A stretch of DNA of 64,000 nt, from NCBI RefSeq assembly GCF_022024275.1, contig NZ_CP091804.1:2250501-2314500 (forward strand). Reading direction: 5' to 3'. The notes beneath the pieces were generated by a model. That model saw only the letters and a list, made by a program, of their open reading frames with translations, did no database searches and was not told the origin of the DNA. This DNA comes from Sphingopyxis sp. BSN-002 (GTDB taxonomy: Bacteria; Pseudomonadota; Alphaproteobacteria; Sphingomonadales; Sphingomonadaceae). Within the stretch, counting starts at the first letter, position 1; each line of letters starts with the position of its first letter. Positions 16,691-24,978 of this stretch are shown in pieces. A program made the position numbers and the translations under genes.

Positions 16691-17580
16691 CGATCCGCTG
16701 GGGCGTGAGCCCGATTGCATGGTGCAACGACGACATGCGCGAACTGGGCGGCGACACAACGCTCGACGAGCTGCTCACCGACGTGCGCGACATCGGCTTC
16801 GAGGGAGTCGAACTCGGCAACAAATTCCCGCGCGAACCGGAGGCACTGGCGCCGATCATGGCGAATTACGGCCTCGACGTCGTCAGCGGCTGGTATTCGT
16901 CGAACCTGCTGGTCCGCGACGCGGATGCCGAGATCGAAGCGCTGTCGAAGCATCTTGCGCTGCTGGAATATATGGACTCGAGCGTCTTCATCCTCGCCGA
17001 GACCTCGAACGCGGTCCATGGCGATCGCTATGGCAGCCGGCTCGATACGCATCCCGTGTTGCCCGCCGACCAGTGGAAGCAGTTCGGCGATCGGCTGAAT
17101 ACGGTCGCGCGCTTCATCAACGACCGCGGGCTGCGCTTCGCCTACCACCATCATCTCGGCACGATCGTCGAGACGAAGGACGAACTCGAACGCTTCTTCG
17201 ACGCGACCGGCGACCATGTCGGGCTGGTGCTCGACACGGGCCATGCGCTGTTCGGGGGAATCGAGCCGATCGATGTCATCAAGGCGCGTCCCGAGCGCGT
17301 CACCCACGTCCATTGCAAGGATGTCCGGACCGCAAAATATGACGAGTTTCTCGCCAACGGGACCAGCTTCCTGAACGGCGTCGTCGGTGGCATGTTCACT
17401 GCGCCCGGCGACGGCGATTACGACTATGCGCCCTTCATGCGCGCGCTGGCGGAAATGAACTATTCGGGCTGGATCGTGATCGAGGCCGAACAGGATCCGG
17501 CGATCGCCAATCCGCGCGAATACAGCCAGCTCGGCCTCGATACGCTGAAGCGGCTGGCGCGCGAGGAGGCGCTGGTCTGA
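16687..17580 (+). CDS. iolE: 2-keto-myo-inositol (inosose) dehydratase
   Basis: A 297-residue TIM-barrel protein of the AP-endonuclease-2/IolE family. It dehydrates 2-keto-myo-inositol to 3D-(3,5/4)-trihydroxycyclohexane-1,2-dione, the substrate of IolD. The family opening (WGVSPIAWCNDD), metal-ligand regions (FAYHHHLGT, LVLDTGHA, THVHCKDV) and the terminal IVIEAEQDP are all visible. It overlaps both neighbours by 1-4 bases. Confidence 0.95.
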   Translation: MTIRWGVSPIAWCNDDMRELGGDTTLDELLTDVRDIGFEGVELGNKFPREPEALAPIMANYGLDVVSGWYSSNLLVRDADAEIEALSKHLALLEYMDSSVFILAETSNAVHGDRYGSRLDTHPVLPADQWKQFGDRLNTVARFINDRGLRFAYHHHLGTIVETKDELERFFDATGDHVGLVLDTGHALFGGIEPIDVIKARPERVTHVHCKDVRTAKYDEFLANGTSFLNGVVGGMFTAPGDGDYDYAPFMRALAEMNYSGWIVIEAEQDPAIANPREYSQLGLDTLKRLAREEALV

Positions 17581-18371
17581 TGTCGCTGCTCGTCCGCTCG
17601 CACGCGCCCGCCGGCGACGGCACGGTGCTCGACATCACGCCAGAAAGTGCGGGCTGGAAATATGTCGGCTTCCGCGTCGTGCGCCTGGCCGCCGGGGCGA
17701 GCTACAATCATGTCGAGGATGGCCGCGAGGCGTGCCTGGTCGTGCTGACGGGGACGGTCTCGGTCATGGCGGGCGGCGAACGCTTCGAATCTCTCGGCGG
17801 ACGCGAGACGGTGTTCGATGGCGCCGCGACCTCGGTCTATGTGCCCGCCGGCCATCGTTACACGATCGAGGCCGCATCGGACGCTGAAGTCGCGATCTGC
17901 ACGGCGCCGGGCAGCGGCGCCGGCACGGTGCGGCTGATCCGTTCGGAGGCGGTCGAGGTGCGCGGCAAGGGAACGAACACGCGGCACGTCCGCAATATCC
18001 TGTCCGACGCCGACGAGGCCGAAAGCCTGCTCGTCGTCGAGGTGATCACCCCGGGCGGCCACTGGTCGAGTTATCCGCCGCACAAGCATGACCGCGATGC
18101 GTTCCCCGAGGAAACCTTCCTTGAGGAAACCTATTATCACCGCCTGTCGCCGCCGCAGGGCTTTGCCTTCCAGCGCGTCTATACCGACGAGCGCGACATC
18201 GACGAGACGATGGCGGTCGAGGACGGCGACGTCGTGATGGTTCCGCGCGGCTATCACCCGGTCGGCGCACCGCATGGCTATGATCTCTATTATCTGAACG
18301 TGATGGCGGGACCCCGGCGCAACTGGGTGTTCCGCAACGACCCCGCGCACGACTGGATCGTGCGCCAGTAA
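17580..18371 (+). CDS. iolB: 5-deoxy-glucuronate isomerase
   Basis: A 263-residue bicupin of the KduI/IolB family that isomerises 5-deoxyglucuronate to 5-dehydro-2-deoxygluconate. The metal-binding cupin motif in the C-terminal half is HKHDRDAFPEETFLEETYYH (about residues 168-187), followed by VPRGYHPV. It starts in the stop of iolE (TGATG) and is followed by mmsA after 9 bases, including the GGAAGAG ribosome binding site. Confidence 0.95.
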   Translation: MSLLVRSHAPAGDGTVLDITPESAGWKYVGFRVVRLAAGASYNHVEDGREACLVVLTGTVSVMAGGERFESLGGRETVFDGAATSVYVPAGHRYTIEAASDAEVAICTAPGSGAGTVRLIRSEAVEVRGKGTNTRHVRNILSDADEAESLLVVEVITPGGHWSSYPPHKHDRDAFPEETFLEETYYHRLSPPQGFAFQRVYTDERDIDETMAVEDGDVVMVPRGYHPVGAPHGYDLYYLNVMAGPRRNWVFRNDPAHDWIVRQ

Positions 18372-18380
18372 GGAAGAGCG

Positions 18381-19874
18381 ATGAGACAGATTGATCCCTT
18401 CATCGCCGGCGGCGCCGGCGGTGGTTCCGCGCGCGCGGGCGACGTTTTCAACCCGAGCACGGGCCAAGTTCAGGCGCGCGTCGGCTTCTCGAGCCTCGCC
18501 GATCTCGACCGTGCGGTGGCCGCGGCGCAGGCGGCGCAGCCCGAATGGGCGGCGACCAATCCGCAACGCCGCGCGCGGGTGATGTTCCGCTTTCGCGAGC
18601 TGCTTGAGGCAAACATGCAGGACCTCGCCGAGCTGCTCGCGAGCGAGCATGGCAAGGTCGTCGCCGACGCGAAGGGCGACATCATGCGCGGGCTTGAGGT
18701 CATCGAGTTTTCGTGCGGCATCGCGCACGCACTGAAGGGCGAATATACGCAGGGCGCCGGTCCGGGCATCGACGTCTATGCCATGCGGCAGGCGCTCGGC
18801 GTCGTGGCGGGTATCACCCCGTTCAACTTCCCCGCGATGATCCCGATGTGGATGTTCGGCCCGGCGATCGCGGCGGGCAATGCCTTCATCCTGAAGCCGA
18901 GCGAGCGCGATCCGTCGGTCCCGGTACGGCTGGCCGAACTGATGCGCGAGGCGGGGCTGCCCGACGGCATCCTGCAGGTCGTGCATGGCGACAAGGAGAT
19001 GGTCGACGCAATTCTCGATCATCCGGCAATCTCGGCGGTCAGCTTCGTCGGCAGCAGCGACATCGCGCACTATGTCTATGGCCGCGGCGTTGCGGCGGGC
19101 AAACGTGTGCAGGCGATGGGCGGCGCGAAGAATCACGGCATCGTGATGCCCGACGCCGATCTCGACCAGGTGGTCGGAGACCTGTGCGGTGCCGCCTTCG
19201 GCTCGGCCGGCGAGCGCTGCATGGCACTCCCCGTCGTCGTTCCGGTCGGTGACAGGACTGCCGATGCGCTGCGCGAACGTCTCATCCCGGCGATCGCAGC
19301 GCTCAAGGTCGGCGTCTCAACCGATCCCGACGCGCATTATGGCCCGGTCGTCAACGCGGCGCATAAGGCACGGGTCGAGGACTGGATCCGGACCGGTGTC
19401 GATGAGGGTGCCGAGCTCGTCGTCGACGGCCGCGGGCTTGTCCTGCAGGGGCATGAGCAGGGCTTCTTCGTCGGGCCGACGCTGTTCGATCATGTGACGA
19501 CCGACATGCGCACCTATCGCGAGGAAATCTTCGGTCCGGTGCTGCAGATCGTCCGCGCGCCCGATTTCGAGACCGCACTTCGCCTGCCGAGCGATCATCA
19601 ATATGGCAACGGCGTGGCGATCTTCACGCGCAATGGTCATGCGGCGCGCGAGTTCGCGCAGCGCGTCAATGTCGGGATGGTCGGCATCAACGTGCCGATT
19701 CCGGTTCCCGTCGCCTATCACAGCTTCGGCGGCTGGAAGCGTTCGGGCTTTGGCGATCACAATCAGTACGGGATGGAGGGCGTGCGCTTCTGGACCAAGG
19801 TGAAGACGGTGACGCAGCGCTGGCCCGATGGCGGCGCCGGCGACAGTGCCTTCATCATTCCGACGATGGGGTGA
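18381..19874 (+). CDS. mmsA: CoA-acylating methylmalonate-semialdehyde dehydrogenase
   Basis: A 497-residue aldehyde dehydrogenase that converts malonate semialdehyde from inositol (and methylmalonate semialdehyde from valine) to acetyl-CoA/propionyl-CoA. The catalytic Cys is in GSAGERCMALP (about Cys280), an MmsA/IolA-specific context. Other signatures are ITPFNFPAMIPMWMFGPAIAAGNAF and FGGWKRSGFGDHNQYG near the end. It is the last gene of the iolCDEB operon and completes the pathway. It is called iolA in Bacillus. Confidence 0.93.
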   Translation: MRQIDPFIAGGAGGGSARAGDVFNPSTGQVQARVGFSSLADLDRAVAAAQAAQPEWAATNPQRRARVMFRFRELLEANMQDLAELLASEHGKVVADAKGDIMRGLEVIEFSCGIAHALKGEYTQGAGPGIDVYAMRQALGVVAGITPFNFPAMIPMWMFGPAIAAGNAFILKPSERDPSVPVRLAELMREAGLPDGILQVVHGDKEMVDAILDHPAISAVSFVGSSDIAHYVYGRGVAAGKRVQAMGGAKNHGIVMPDADLDQVVGDLCGAAFGSAGERCMALPVVVPVGDRTADALRERLIPAIAALKVGVSTDPDAHYGPVVNAAHKARVEDWIRTGVDEGAELVVDGRGLVLQGHEQGFFVGPTLFDHVTTDMRTYREEIFGPVLQIVRAPDFETALRLPSDHQYGNGVAIFTRNGHAAREFAQRVNVGMVGINVPIPVPVAYHSFGGWKRSGFGDHNQYGMEGVRFWTKVKTVTQRWPDGGAGDSAFIIPTMG

Positions 19875-19886
19875 GAAATACGAAAC

Positions 19887-19896
19887 AAATCTTCCA
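19887..19896 (-). promoter_or_regulatory. TGGAA-type motif before the transporter operon
   Basis: AAATCTTCCA, the reverse complement of TGGAAGATTT, matches 7 of 10 bases of TGGAATAAAT. It lies in the 86-base AT-rich gap between mmsA and the transporter gene. It is a weaker match than the others, but the position suggests the same regulator. Confidence 0.35.
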
Positions 19897-19960
19897 TAAT
19901 AATTGAAAATGAAATAAGTTCTCGGAAGAGCGCAAATCACGCGCCGGAGGGAGAGGATCG

Positions 19961-21295
19961 ATGTTGAAGTTCTTCGCGGCAGGCCCCGATCTGCCGGTCC
20001 GGACCGACGACGGCGTCGACGGGGCGTTCCGTCGCTACCGGTTGCGGATCATCCTCGCGATCACGCTGGCCTATGCGATCAGCTACACCTGCCGGCTCGC
20101 GATCAACATCGTCAAGAAGCCGCTGATCGACCAGGGCATCTTCACCCCGCTCGAACTCGGAATGATCGGGTCGGCGCTCTTCTATACCTATGCGGCCGGC
20201 AAGTTGATCAACGGCTTCGTCGCCGATCACAGCAATGTGAAGCGGCTGTTCGCGATGGGGCTCGTCGTGTCGGCATTGTGCAATATCGCGATGGGTTTCT
20301 CGACCGTCTTCTGGGTCACGGTGATGCTGTGGGGGCTGAACGGCTGGTTCCAGAGCTATGGCGCACCCTCGTGCGTCGTGGCGCTGGCAAGCTGGTTCTC
20401 CAACCGCGAGCGCGGCCGATATTACGGCATCTGGTCGACCGCGCATTCGATCGGCGAGGGGCTTACCTTCGCGGTGGTGTCGGCCCTTGTCGCGCTGGGC
20501 GGCTGGCACTGGGGCTTCTGGGGGCCGGGCATCGCCGCAATCGTCGCTGCGGTTGCGGCCTATTATGCGATGGCCGATCGTCCGCGCTCGCTCGGCCTGC
20601 CGACCGTCGCCGACTGGAGGAACGACCATTATGCCCCGCCGGTCGCCGATGCGCCCGAGCGCGGCGTATTCCGGACCCAGCTCTCGATCCTCGCGATCCC
20701 GGCGGTGTGGATCCTCGCACTGGCGAGCGCGGCCAACTACGTCACGCGCTATGCTATCAACAGCTGGGGCATCCTCTATCTGCAGGAGGCCCGCGGCTAT
20801 TCGCTGGGCGAGGCCGGCGCGATGCTGACCGCGAGCACGCTGGCGGGGGTCGCAGGGGCCGTTGCCTTCGGCTTCGTCTCCGACAAATTCTTCGGTGCGC
20901 GACGACCCCCGGTCAATCTGCTGTTCGGCGTCGTCGAACTGATCGGCCTGCTGTTGCTGTTCTTCGGGCCCGACAATCATGCCGTCGTCCTGATCGCGGT
21001 CGTGCTGTTCGGCTTGGGCATGACGGGGCTGGTCACGTCGCTCGGCGGGCTGTTCGCGATTGACATCTGTCCGAAGCGCGTCGCGGGCGCCGCGCTCGGT
21101 CTGGTCGGGGTCTTCAGCTATCTTGGCGCCGCGATCCAGGAACAGGTCTCGGGCGCGCTGATCGACGCCCATATGCATGTGGCGAACGGAGCGAATGTCT
21201 ATGACTTCGGACCGGTGATCTGGTTCTGGATCGGCAGCTCGGTGGTTGCGACCCTGCTCGCGACGACGCTGTGGAAAACGAAGCTGCGCGACTGA
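19961..21295 (+). CDS. OPA-family MFS transporter (organophosphate:phosphate antiporter-like)
   Basis: A 444-residue, 12-helix transporter. It resembles GlpT/UhpT/UhpC of the organophosphate:Pi antiporter branch: SYTCRLAINIVKKPLI near the first helix, LGMIGSALFYTYAAGKLINGFVADHSNVKR between helices 2 and 3, and NGWFQSYGAPSCV with NRERGRYYGIWSTAHSIGEG. Members exchange sugar phosphates or glycerol phosphate for phosphate, or act as sensors (UhpC). Between the iol operon and a phosphatase, and with cytoplasmic inositol monophosphatase nearby, it is a candidate importer of inositol monophosphate, or of inositol itself. GGAGGGAGAGG precedes the ATG. No other inositol transporter is seen in the locus. 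Confidence 0.85.
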   Translation: MLKFFAAGPDLPVRTDDGVDGAFRRYRLRIILAITLAYAISYTCRLAINIVKKPLIDQGIFTPLELGMIGSALFYTYAAGKLINGFVADHSNVKRLFAMGLVVSALCNIAMGFSTVFWVTVMLWGLNGWFQSYGAPSCVVALASWFSNRERGRYYGIWSTAHSIGEGLTFAVVSALVALGGWHWGFWGPGIAAIVAAVAAYYAMADRPRSLGLPTVADWRNDHYAPPVADAPERGVFRTQLSILAIPAVWILALASAANYVTRYAINSWGILYLQEARGYSLGEAGAMLTASTLAGVAGAVAFGFVSDKFFGARRPPVNLLFGVVELIGLLLLFFGPDNHAVVLIAVVLFGLGMTGLVTSLGGLFAIDICPKRVAGAALGLVGVFSYLGAAIQEQVSGALIDAHMHVANGANVYDFGPVIWFWIGSSVVATLLATTLWKTKLRD

Positions 21296-21302
21296 GGGGA
21301 AG

Positions 21303-22712
21303 ATGATGTACCGGCGAAATCTTTTGCGCGGAGGCGCCGCGCTGGCCTTTTTTGCGGCCCTTCCGCGCCGGCTCTATGCGGCCGCGCTCGGCTATCCCCG
21401 CCTGCTCGACGGGCCGATGATCGGGGCGACGACGCCGGACAGCTTCACCGTCTGGTCGCGCGCGAGCGGGGCGTTCGGCGTCGCGGTCGAATATGCGACG
21501 CAGCGCGATTTCAGCGACGCCCGGACGACGACGCCTGTCGTCGCGACCCAGGAGAACGACCTGTGCACCGCGATCGAGGTGAAGGGTCTGAACGCGGACA
21601 CCGCCTATTATTATCGCATCAAGACCGACGGCATCGACGACCGGCACCAGCCGCTCGCCTTCCGGACCCGCACCGCGCCCGACCGGCCGCGCCCGATCCG
21701 CATCGCTTTCGGTTCGTGCGCGCGCGTCCAGCTCTATCCCGAACAGCCGGTGTTCGAGGCGATCGCGGCGATGGAGCCCGATCTCTTTCTGTGGCTCGGC
21801 GACAATATCTATGCCGACAGCGACAGCGAGACCGCCTATTCGACGCTCTATTCGCGCCAGCGCAATGTTTCGGCGCTCGTGCCGCTGCTGCGTTCGGTCC
21901 CGCAGCTTGCGATCTGGGACGATCATGACTTCGGGTACAACAACTCCGACCGCCACAATGCGGTGAAGGAGATGACGCACCGGCTGTTCCGGCGCTGGTG
22001 GGCGAATCCGCCCGGGGGAACGGCCGACACGCCGGGAATTTTCTTCCGCCACAGCTTCGGGCCCGTCGATATCTTCATGCTCGACGGACGCTATCACCGC
22101 GACCCGCCCGACGCGCCGGACAGTCCGCAAAAGACGATGCTGGGCGCCGGACAGAAGGCGTGGCTGAAACGCGAGCTCAAGGCATCGAAAGCGGCCTTCA
22201 AGATTCTGGTCTCCGGGACCGGCTGGTCGCTCGCCGAAAAGGACGGCGACAGCTGGGCATCCTATCTTCACGAACGGAACGAGATCCTCGATTTTATCCG
22301 CGACGAGCGGATCGGCGGCTGCTTCGGCATTTCGGGCGACGTGCATCAGGGCGAGGTCAATTGCGTCCCTTGGTCCGACAAGGGCGGTTATGATTTCTAC
22401 GACCTCGTGAGTTCGGGGCTGGCGCAATATCTGGCGCCGAAATTCGTCGACCAGCATCCCGAGGTACGGCTTCGCCAGCCCTTCGTGCGCAGCGCCAACT
22501 TCGGCCTGCTCGAATTCAGTTTCGATCCCGAGCCGCGCGTCGAACTCAGTGTCCGCGACGTCATCGGCGCATCGGGGTCGGGCAAGCCGGTGGCGCTGCG
22601 GGCCAGCGATCTCGTCAACGGCAAGCAGAGCTGGCGTGCGGCGATCGACCCCGACGAACTCGAGCGGCGCGAACGCGTCGAGCGCGGCGGCAGCTATTAT
22701 GGAGGCGAATAG
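21303..22712 (+). CDS. phoD: PhoD-like Tat-exported phosphatase
   Basis: A 469-residue metallophosphatase. MMYRRNLLRGGAALAFFAALPRRLYAAA is a twin-arginine signal, which fixes the start at 21303 (or 21306) after GAGGGGAAG. A short fibronectin-like N-terminal domain (about 35-130) leads into the PhoD core: GSCAR, WLGDNIYAD, IWDDHDFGYNN and SGDVHQGEV carry the metal-ligand Asp, Asn and His residues. PhoD enzymes hydrolyse phosphomonoesters and diesters in the periplasm. Here it may finish removal of phosphates from inositol phosphates made by the phytases. It is operon-linked with the transporter (7-base gap). Confidence 0.88.
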   Translation: MMYRRNLLRGGAALAFFAALPRRLYAAALGYPRLLDGPMIGATTPDSFTVWSRASGAFGVAVEYATQRDFSDARTTTPVVATQENDLCTAIEVKGLNADTAYYYRIKTDGIDDRHQPLAFRTRTAPDRPRPIRIAFGSCARVQLYPEQPVFEAIAAMEPDLFLWLGDNIYADSDSETAYSTLYSRQRNVSALVPLLRSVPQLAIWDDHDFGYNNSDRHNAVKEMTHRLFRRWWANPPGGTADTPGIFFRHSFGPVDIFMLDGRYHRDPPDAPDSPQKTMLGAGQKAWLKRELKASKAAFKILVSGTGWSLAEKDGDSWASYLHERNEILDFIRDERIGGCFGISGDVHQGEVNCVPWSDKGGYDFYDLVSSGLAQYLAPKFVDQHPEVRLRQPFVRSANFGLLEFSFDPEPRVELSVRDVIGASGSGKPVALRASDLVNGKQSWRAAIDPDELERRERVERGGSYYGGE

Positions 22713-22715
22713 GAA

Positions 22716-22916
22716 ATGCGTTTCGAGATGGTGACCATTGCACCCGACGAGTTCGAGGCGATGAAGGCGCAGCTTCCCTGCGCGACCCGTGAAGGGCTGT
22801 TCGAAACATACCGGATCAGTCAGAATAGCTGGTACAAGCTGCGCGACGGACAGCCGGTCAAGCGCAAGACGGTCGAACGACTGCGCGAACGTTTTCAACA
22901 GGTCGCCGGCCGATGA
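22716..22916 (+). CDS. Small helix-turn-helix-like protein in the phoD operon
   Basis: A 66-residue protein between phoD and a dehydrogenase. It starts 3 bases after the phoD stop and its own stop overlaps the next start (ATGA). Residues about 22-62 (EGLFETYRISQNSWYKLRDGQPVKRKTVERLRERF) look like an Xre-type helix-turn-helix with the sequence-reading helix at SQNSWYKL. It may be a DNA-binding accessory protein, but no family is recognised. Tight coupling on both sides argues for a real gene. Confidence 0.6.
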   Translation: MRFEMVTIAPDEFEAMKAQLPCATREGLFETYRISQNSWYKLRDGQPVKRKTVERLRERFQQVAGR

Positions 22917-24028
22917 GCGGCGCCCCGCTCAATATTGCGCTGATCGGAAGCGGCTTCATGGGCCGTGCCCACGCGCTCGCTTTCGCCGCCGCCAACCGGA
23001 CCTTTGACCTGCCGCGTACGCCGCGCGTCACGGTTCTCGCCGACCGCGACCTGCCGACCGCGACCGCGGCCGCGACGTCGCTCGGGATCCCCAACGCGAG
23101 CGGCGACTGGCGCGAAACGATCGCCGACGCGAGCATCGACATGGTGGCGATCGCGACCCCGAACCTGCTACACGCGCCGATCGCGATCGCCGCGCTCGAG
23201 GCGGGCAAGGCGGTTTATTGCGAAAAGCCGCTGGCGACGACGATCGCCGAGTCCGAGGCGATGGTCGCCGCCGCCGATGCCACCGGTCTGCCGACCGCCG
23301 TCGGCTTCACCTATCTCTACAATCCGATGATCGTCCTCGCGCGCGAACTGATTGCTGCTGGCGAGATCGGCGAGGTCACCGCCTTTCGGGGCATCCATGC
23401 CGAGGATTTCATGGCGTCTTCCGACGCCCCCTTCAACTGGCGCTGCGAGCCCGAGCAGGCGGGGGGCGCGCTCGCCGACATCGGCAGCCATATCATCGCC
23501 ATGGCGCAGCATCTGGTGGGCGATATCGCCGTGGTTTCGGGGCGGCTCCACACCGCCCATCCGACGCGCCGCGACGCGACCGGCAGCGAGCGCGCGGTGA
23601 CCGTCGACGACCAGATGGACGCGGTGGTCGAATTCGCCGGCGGTGCGACGGGAACGCTGGCGGCGAGCTGGATCGCCAGCGGGCGCAAGATGGGGCTCGC
23701 GTTCGAGATCAGCGGCACGCGCGGCTCGATCAGCTTCACGCAGGAACAGTTCAACGAGCTGAAGCTCTTCCGGACGGGGCCGGGGCGGACCAATGGCTTC
23801 ACGACGATCTGCGCTGGCCCCGGGCATGGCGATTATGGTGCTTTCTGCCCCGCGTCGGGCCATCAGATCGGCTATAACGACCTCAAGACGATCGAGGTGA
23901 AGGCCGCGATCGAGGCGGCGGCAGGATTGCCGTCGGCGGCGAAGAGCTTTGCCGACGCGTTGGCGGTCGAACGGGTCGCCGACGCGATCCGCCGTTCGCA
24001 CCTGAGCGGGGCCTGGGCGAAGCCTTAG
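22913..24028 (+). CDS. Gfo/Idh/MocA-family oxidoreductase, probable inositol-isomer dehydrogenase
   Basis: A 371-residue NAD(P)-dependent dehydrogenase with a Rossmann motif GSGFMGRAHALAF (12-24), catalytic CEKPLATT, and ALADIGSHIIAMAQHLVG with the conserved Asp/His pair. It is longer than and distinct from IolG at 10818. Paralogues in inositol loci (IolW, IolX) act on scyllo- or chiro-inositol. In a phytate locus it might feed other inositol isomers into the pathway. Substrate and direction cannot be read from sequence. It ends 3' to 3' with the inositol monophosphatase gene with a 4-base overlap. Confidence 0.8.
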   Translation: MSGAPLNIALIGSGFMGRAHALAFAAANRTFDLPRTPRVTVLADRDLPTATAAATSLGIPNASGDWRETIADASIDMVAIATPNLLHAPIAIAALEAGKAVYCEKPLATTIAESEAMVAAADATGLPTAVGFTYLYNPMIVLARELIAAGEIGEVTAFRGIHAEDFMASSDAPFNWRCEPEQAGGALADIGSHIIAMAQHLVGDIAVVSGRLHTAHPTRRDATGSERAVTVDDQMDAVVEFAGGATGTLAASWIASGRKMGLAFEISGTRGSISFTQEQFNELKLFRTGPGRTNGFTTICAGPGHGDYGAFCPASGHQIGYNDLKTIEVKAAIEAAAGLPSAAKSFADALAVERVADAIRRSHLSGAWAKP

Positions 24029-24831
24029 GCTTCGCTCTCCCCGACCGGGGCAATCAAGCTCAGCAATTCGGCCTGGATCGCGGGGGTTGCGGCAAGCACG
24101 GTGCCGTTCATCAGATCCAGCTTGCCGCCGCGCGTGTCGGTCACGAGGCCGCCGGCTTCGCGGACGATCACGACCCCCGCGGCCATGTCCCACGCGCTGA
24201 CGCTCTGTTCCCAATAAGCATCGTGCCGGCCGCAGGCGACCCACGCCATGTCGATCGCGCCGGCGCCGAGGCGGCGGATACCTGTCACGCGCGGCGTCAG
24301 CCGCTCCATCTCGGCATAAAACTGCTCGTGATAGGGCTTGGTCGCGAAGGGGATCCCGACCCCGAGCACCGATTCCTCGATCGTCGTGCGCGGCGAAATG
24401 CCGATGCGGCGTTCGCCCAGCCAGGCGCCCTTTCCGGTTTCGGCCCAGAAAAGTTCATTCATCGCGGGGACGTAGGTGACACCCGCAATAACCTCTCCCT
24501 GTCGCGCCAATGCAATATTGACGGCGAAGAGTGGGGATCCTGTCAGGAAGTTGGTTGTACCGTCCAATGGATCGACCACCCACACATGGTCGGCGTCGCG
24601 GCCGGGCGTCAGTCCGCCCTCCTCGCCGAGGAAACCATAGTCGGGGGCATGGGTCATCAGTCGTTCGCGGACGGTCGCCTCGGCCTTCAGATCGGCTTCG
24701 GTGAACATGTCGGCGGCGCCGGCCTTGCTGTGGATCGTGAGCGTCGCGATGCGTTCACGGTCGGTGATCAAACCTTCGCCCGCGGCGTGAGCGGCGGCGA
24801 TCATGGCGGAAATAAGGGATGACATTGTCAT
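24025..24831 (-). CDS. Inositol-1-monophosphatase family enzyme
   Basis: A 268-residue Mg2+-dependent phosphatase of the SuhB/IMPase family. The metal-binding motifs are FLGEEGG (Glu), VWVVDPLDGTTNF (Asp-Pro-Leu-Asp-Gly-Thr) and the C-terminal VSAWDMAAGVVIVREAGG. There is no signal peptide, so it is cytoplasmic. It would release myo-inositol from an imported inositol monophosphate. It is divergent from the beta-propeller phytase gene. No ribosome binding site precedes the ATG at 24831; the motif TGGAATGAAT begins at that position, and an internal ATG at 24825 is an alternative start. Confidence 0.9.
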   Translation of the reverse strand: MTMSSLISAMIAAAHAAGEGLITDRERIATLTIHSKAGAADMFTEADLKAEATVRERLMTHAPDYGFLGEEGGLTPGRDADHVWVVDPLDGTTNFLTGSPLFAVNIALARQGEVIAGVTYVPAMNELFWAETGKGAWLGERRIGISPRTTIEESVLGVGIPFATKPYHEQFYAEMERLTPRVTGIRRLGAGAIDMAWVACGRHDAYWEQSVSAWDMAAGVVIVREAGGLVTDTRGGKLDLMNGTVLAATPAIQAELLSLIAPVGESEA

Positions 24832-24840
24832 GGAATGAAT
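24831..24840 (+). promoter_or_regulatory. TGGAATGAAT motif between IMPase and beta-propeller phytase
   Basis: TGGAATGAAT matches 9 of 10 bases of TGGAATAAAT and touches the IMPase start codon. It begins a 148-base AT-rich divergent promoter between the two genes. The same RpiR-type protein could repress both directions. Confidence 0.5.
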
Positions 24841-24978
24841 ATACGTTCTGTTTTATAAGAAAGATAGAAAAAATATTCTGAAATGGCATCGCGGTCTCGC
24901 CATCCCGGATGACCGCCGCTTTGCACGATCGGGCCCAGCCTGTCCGGTCGCGATTTCGAATAGAAGAGGGAGGGTTGA

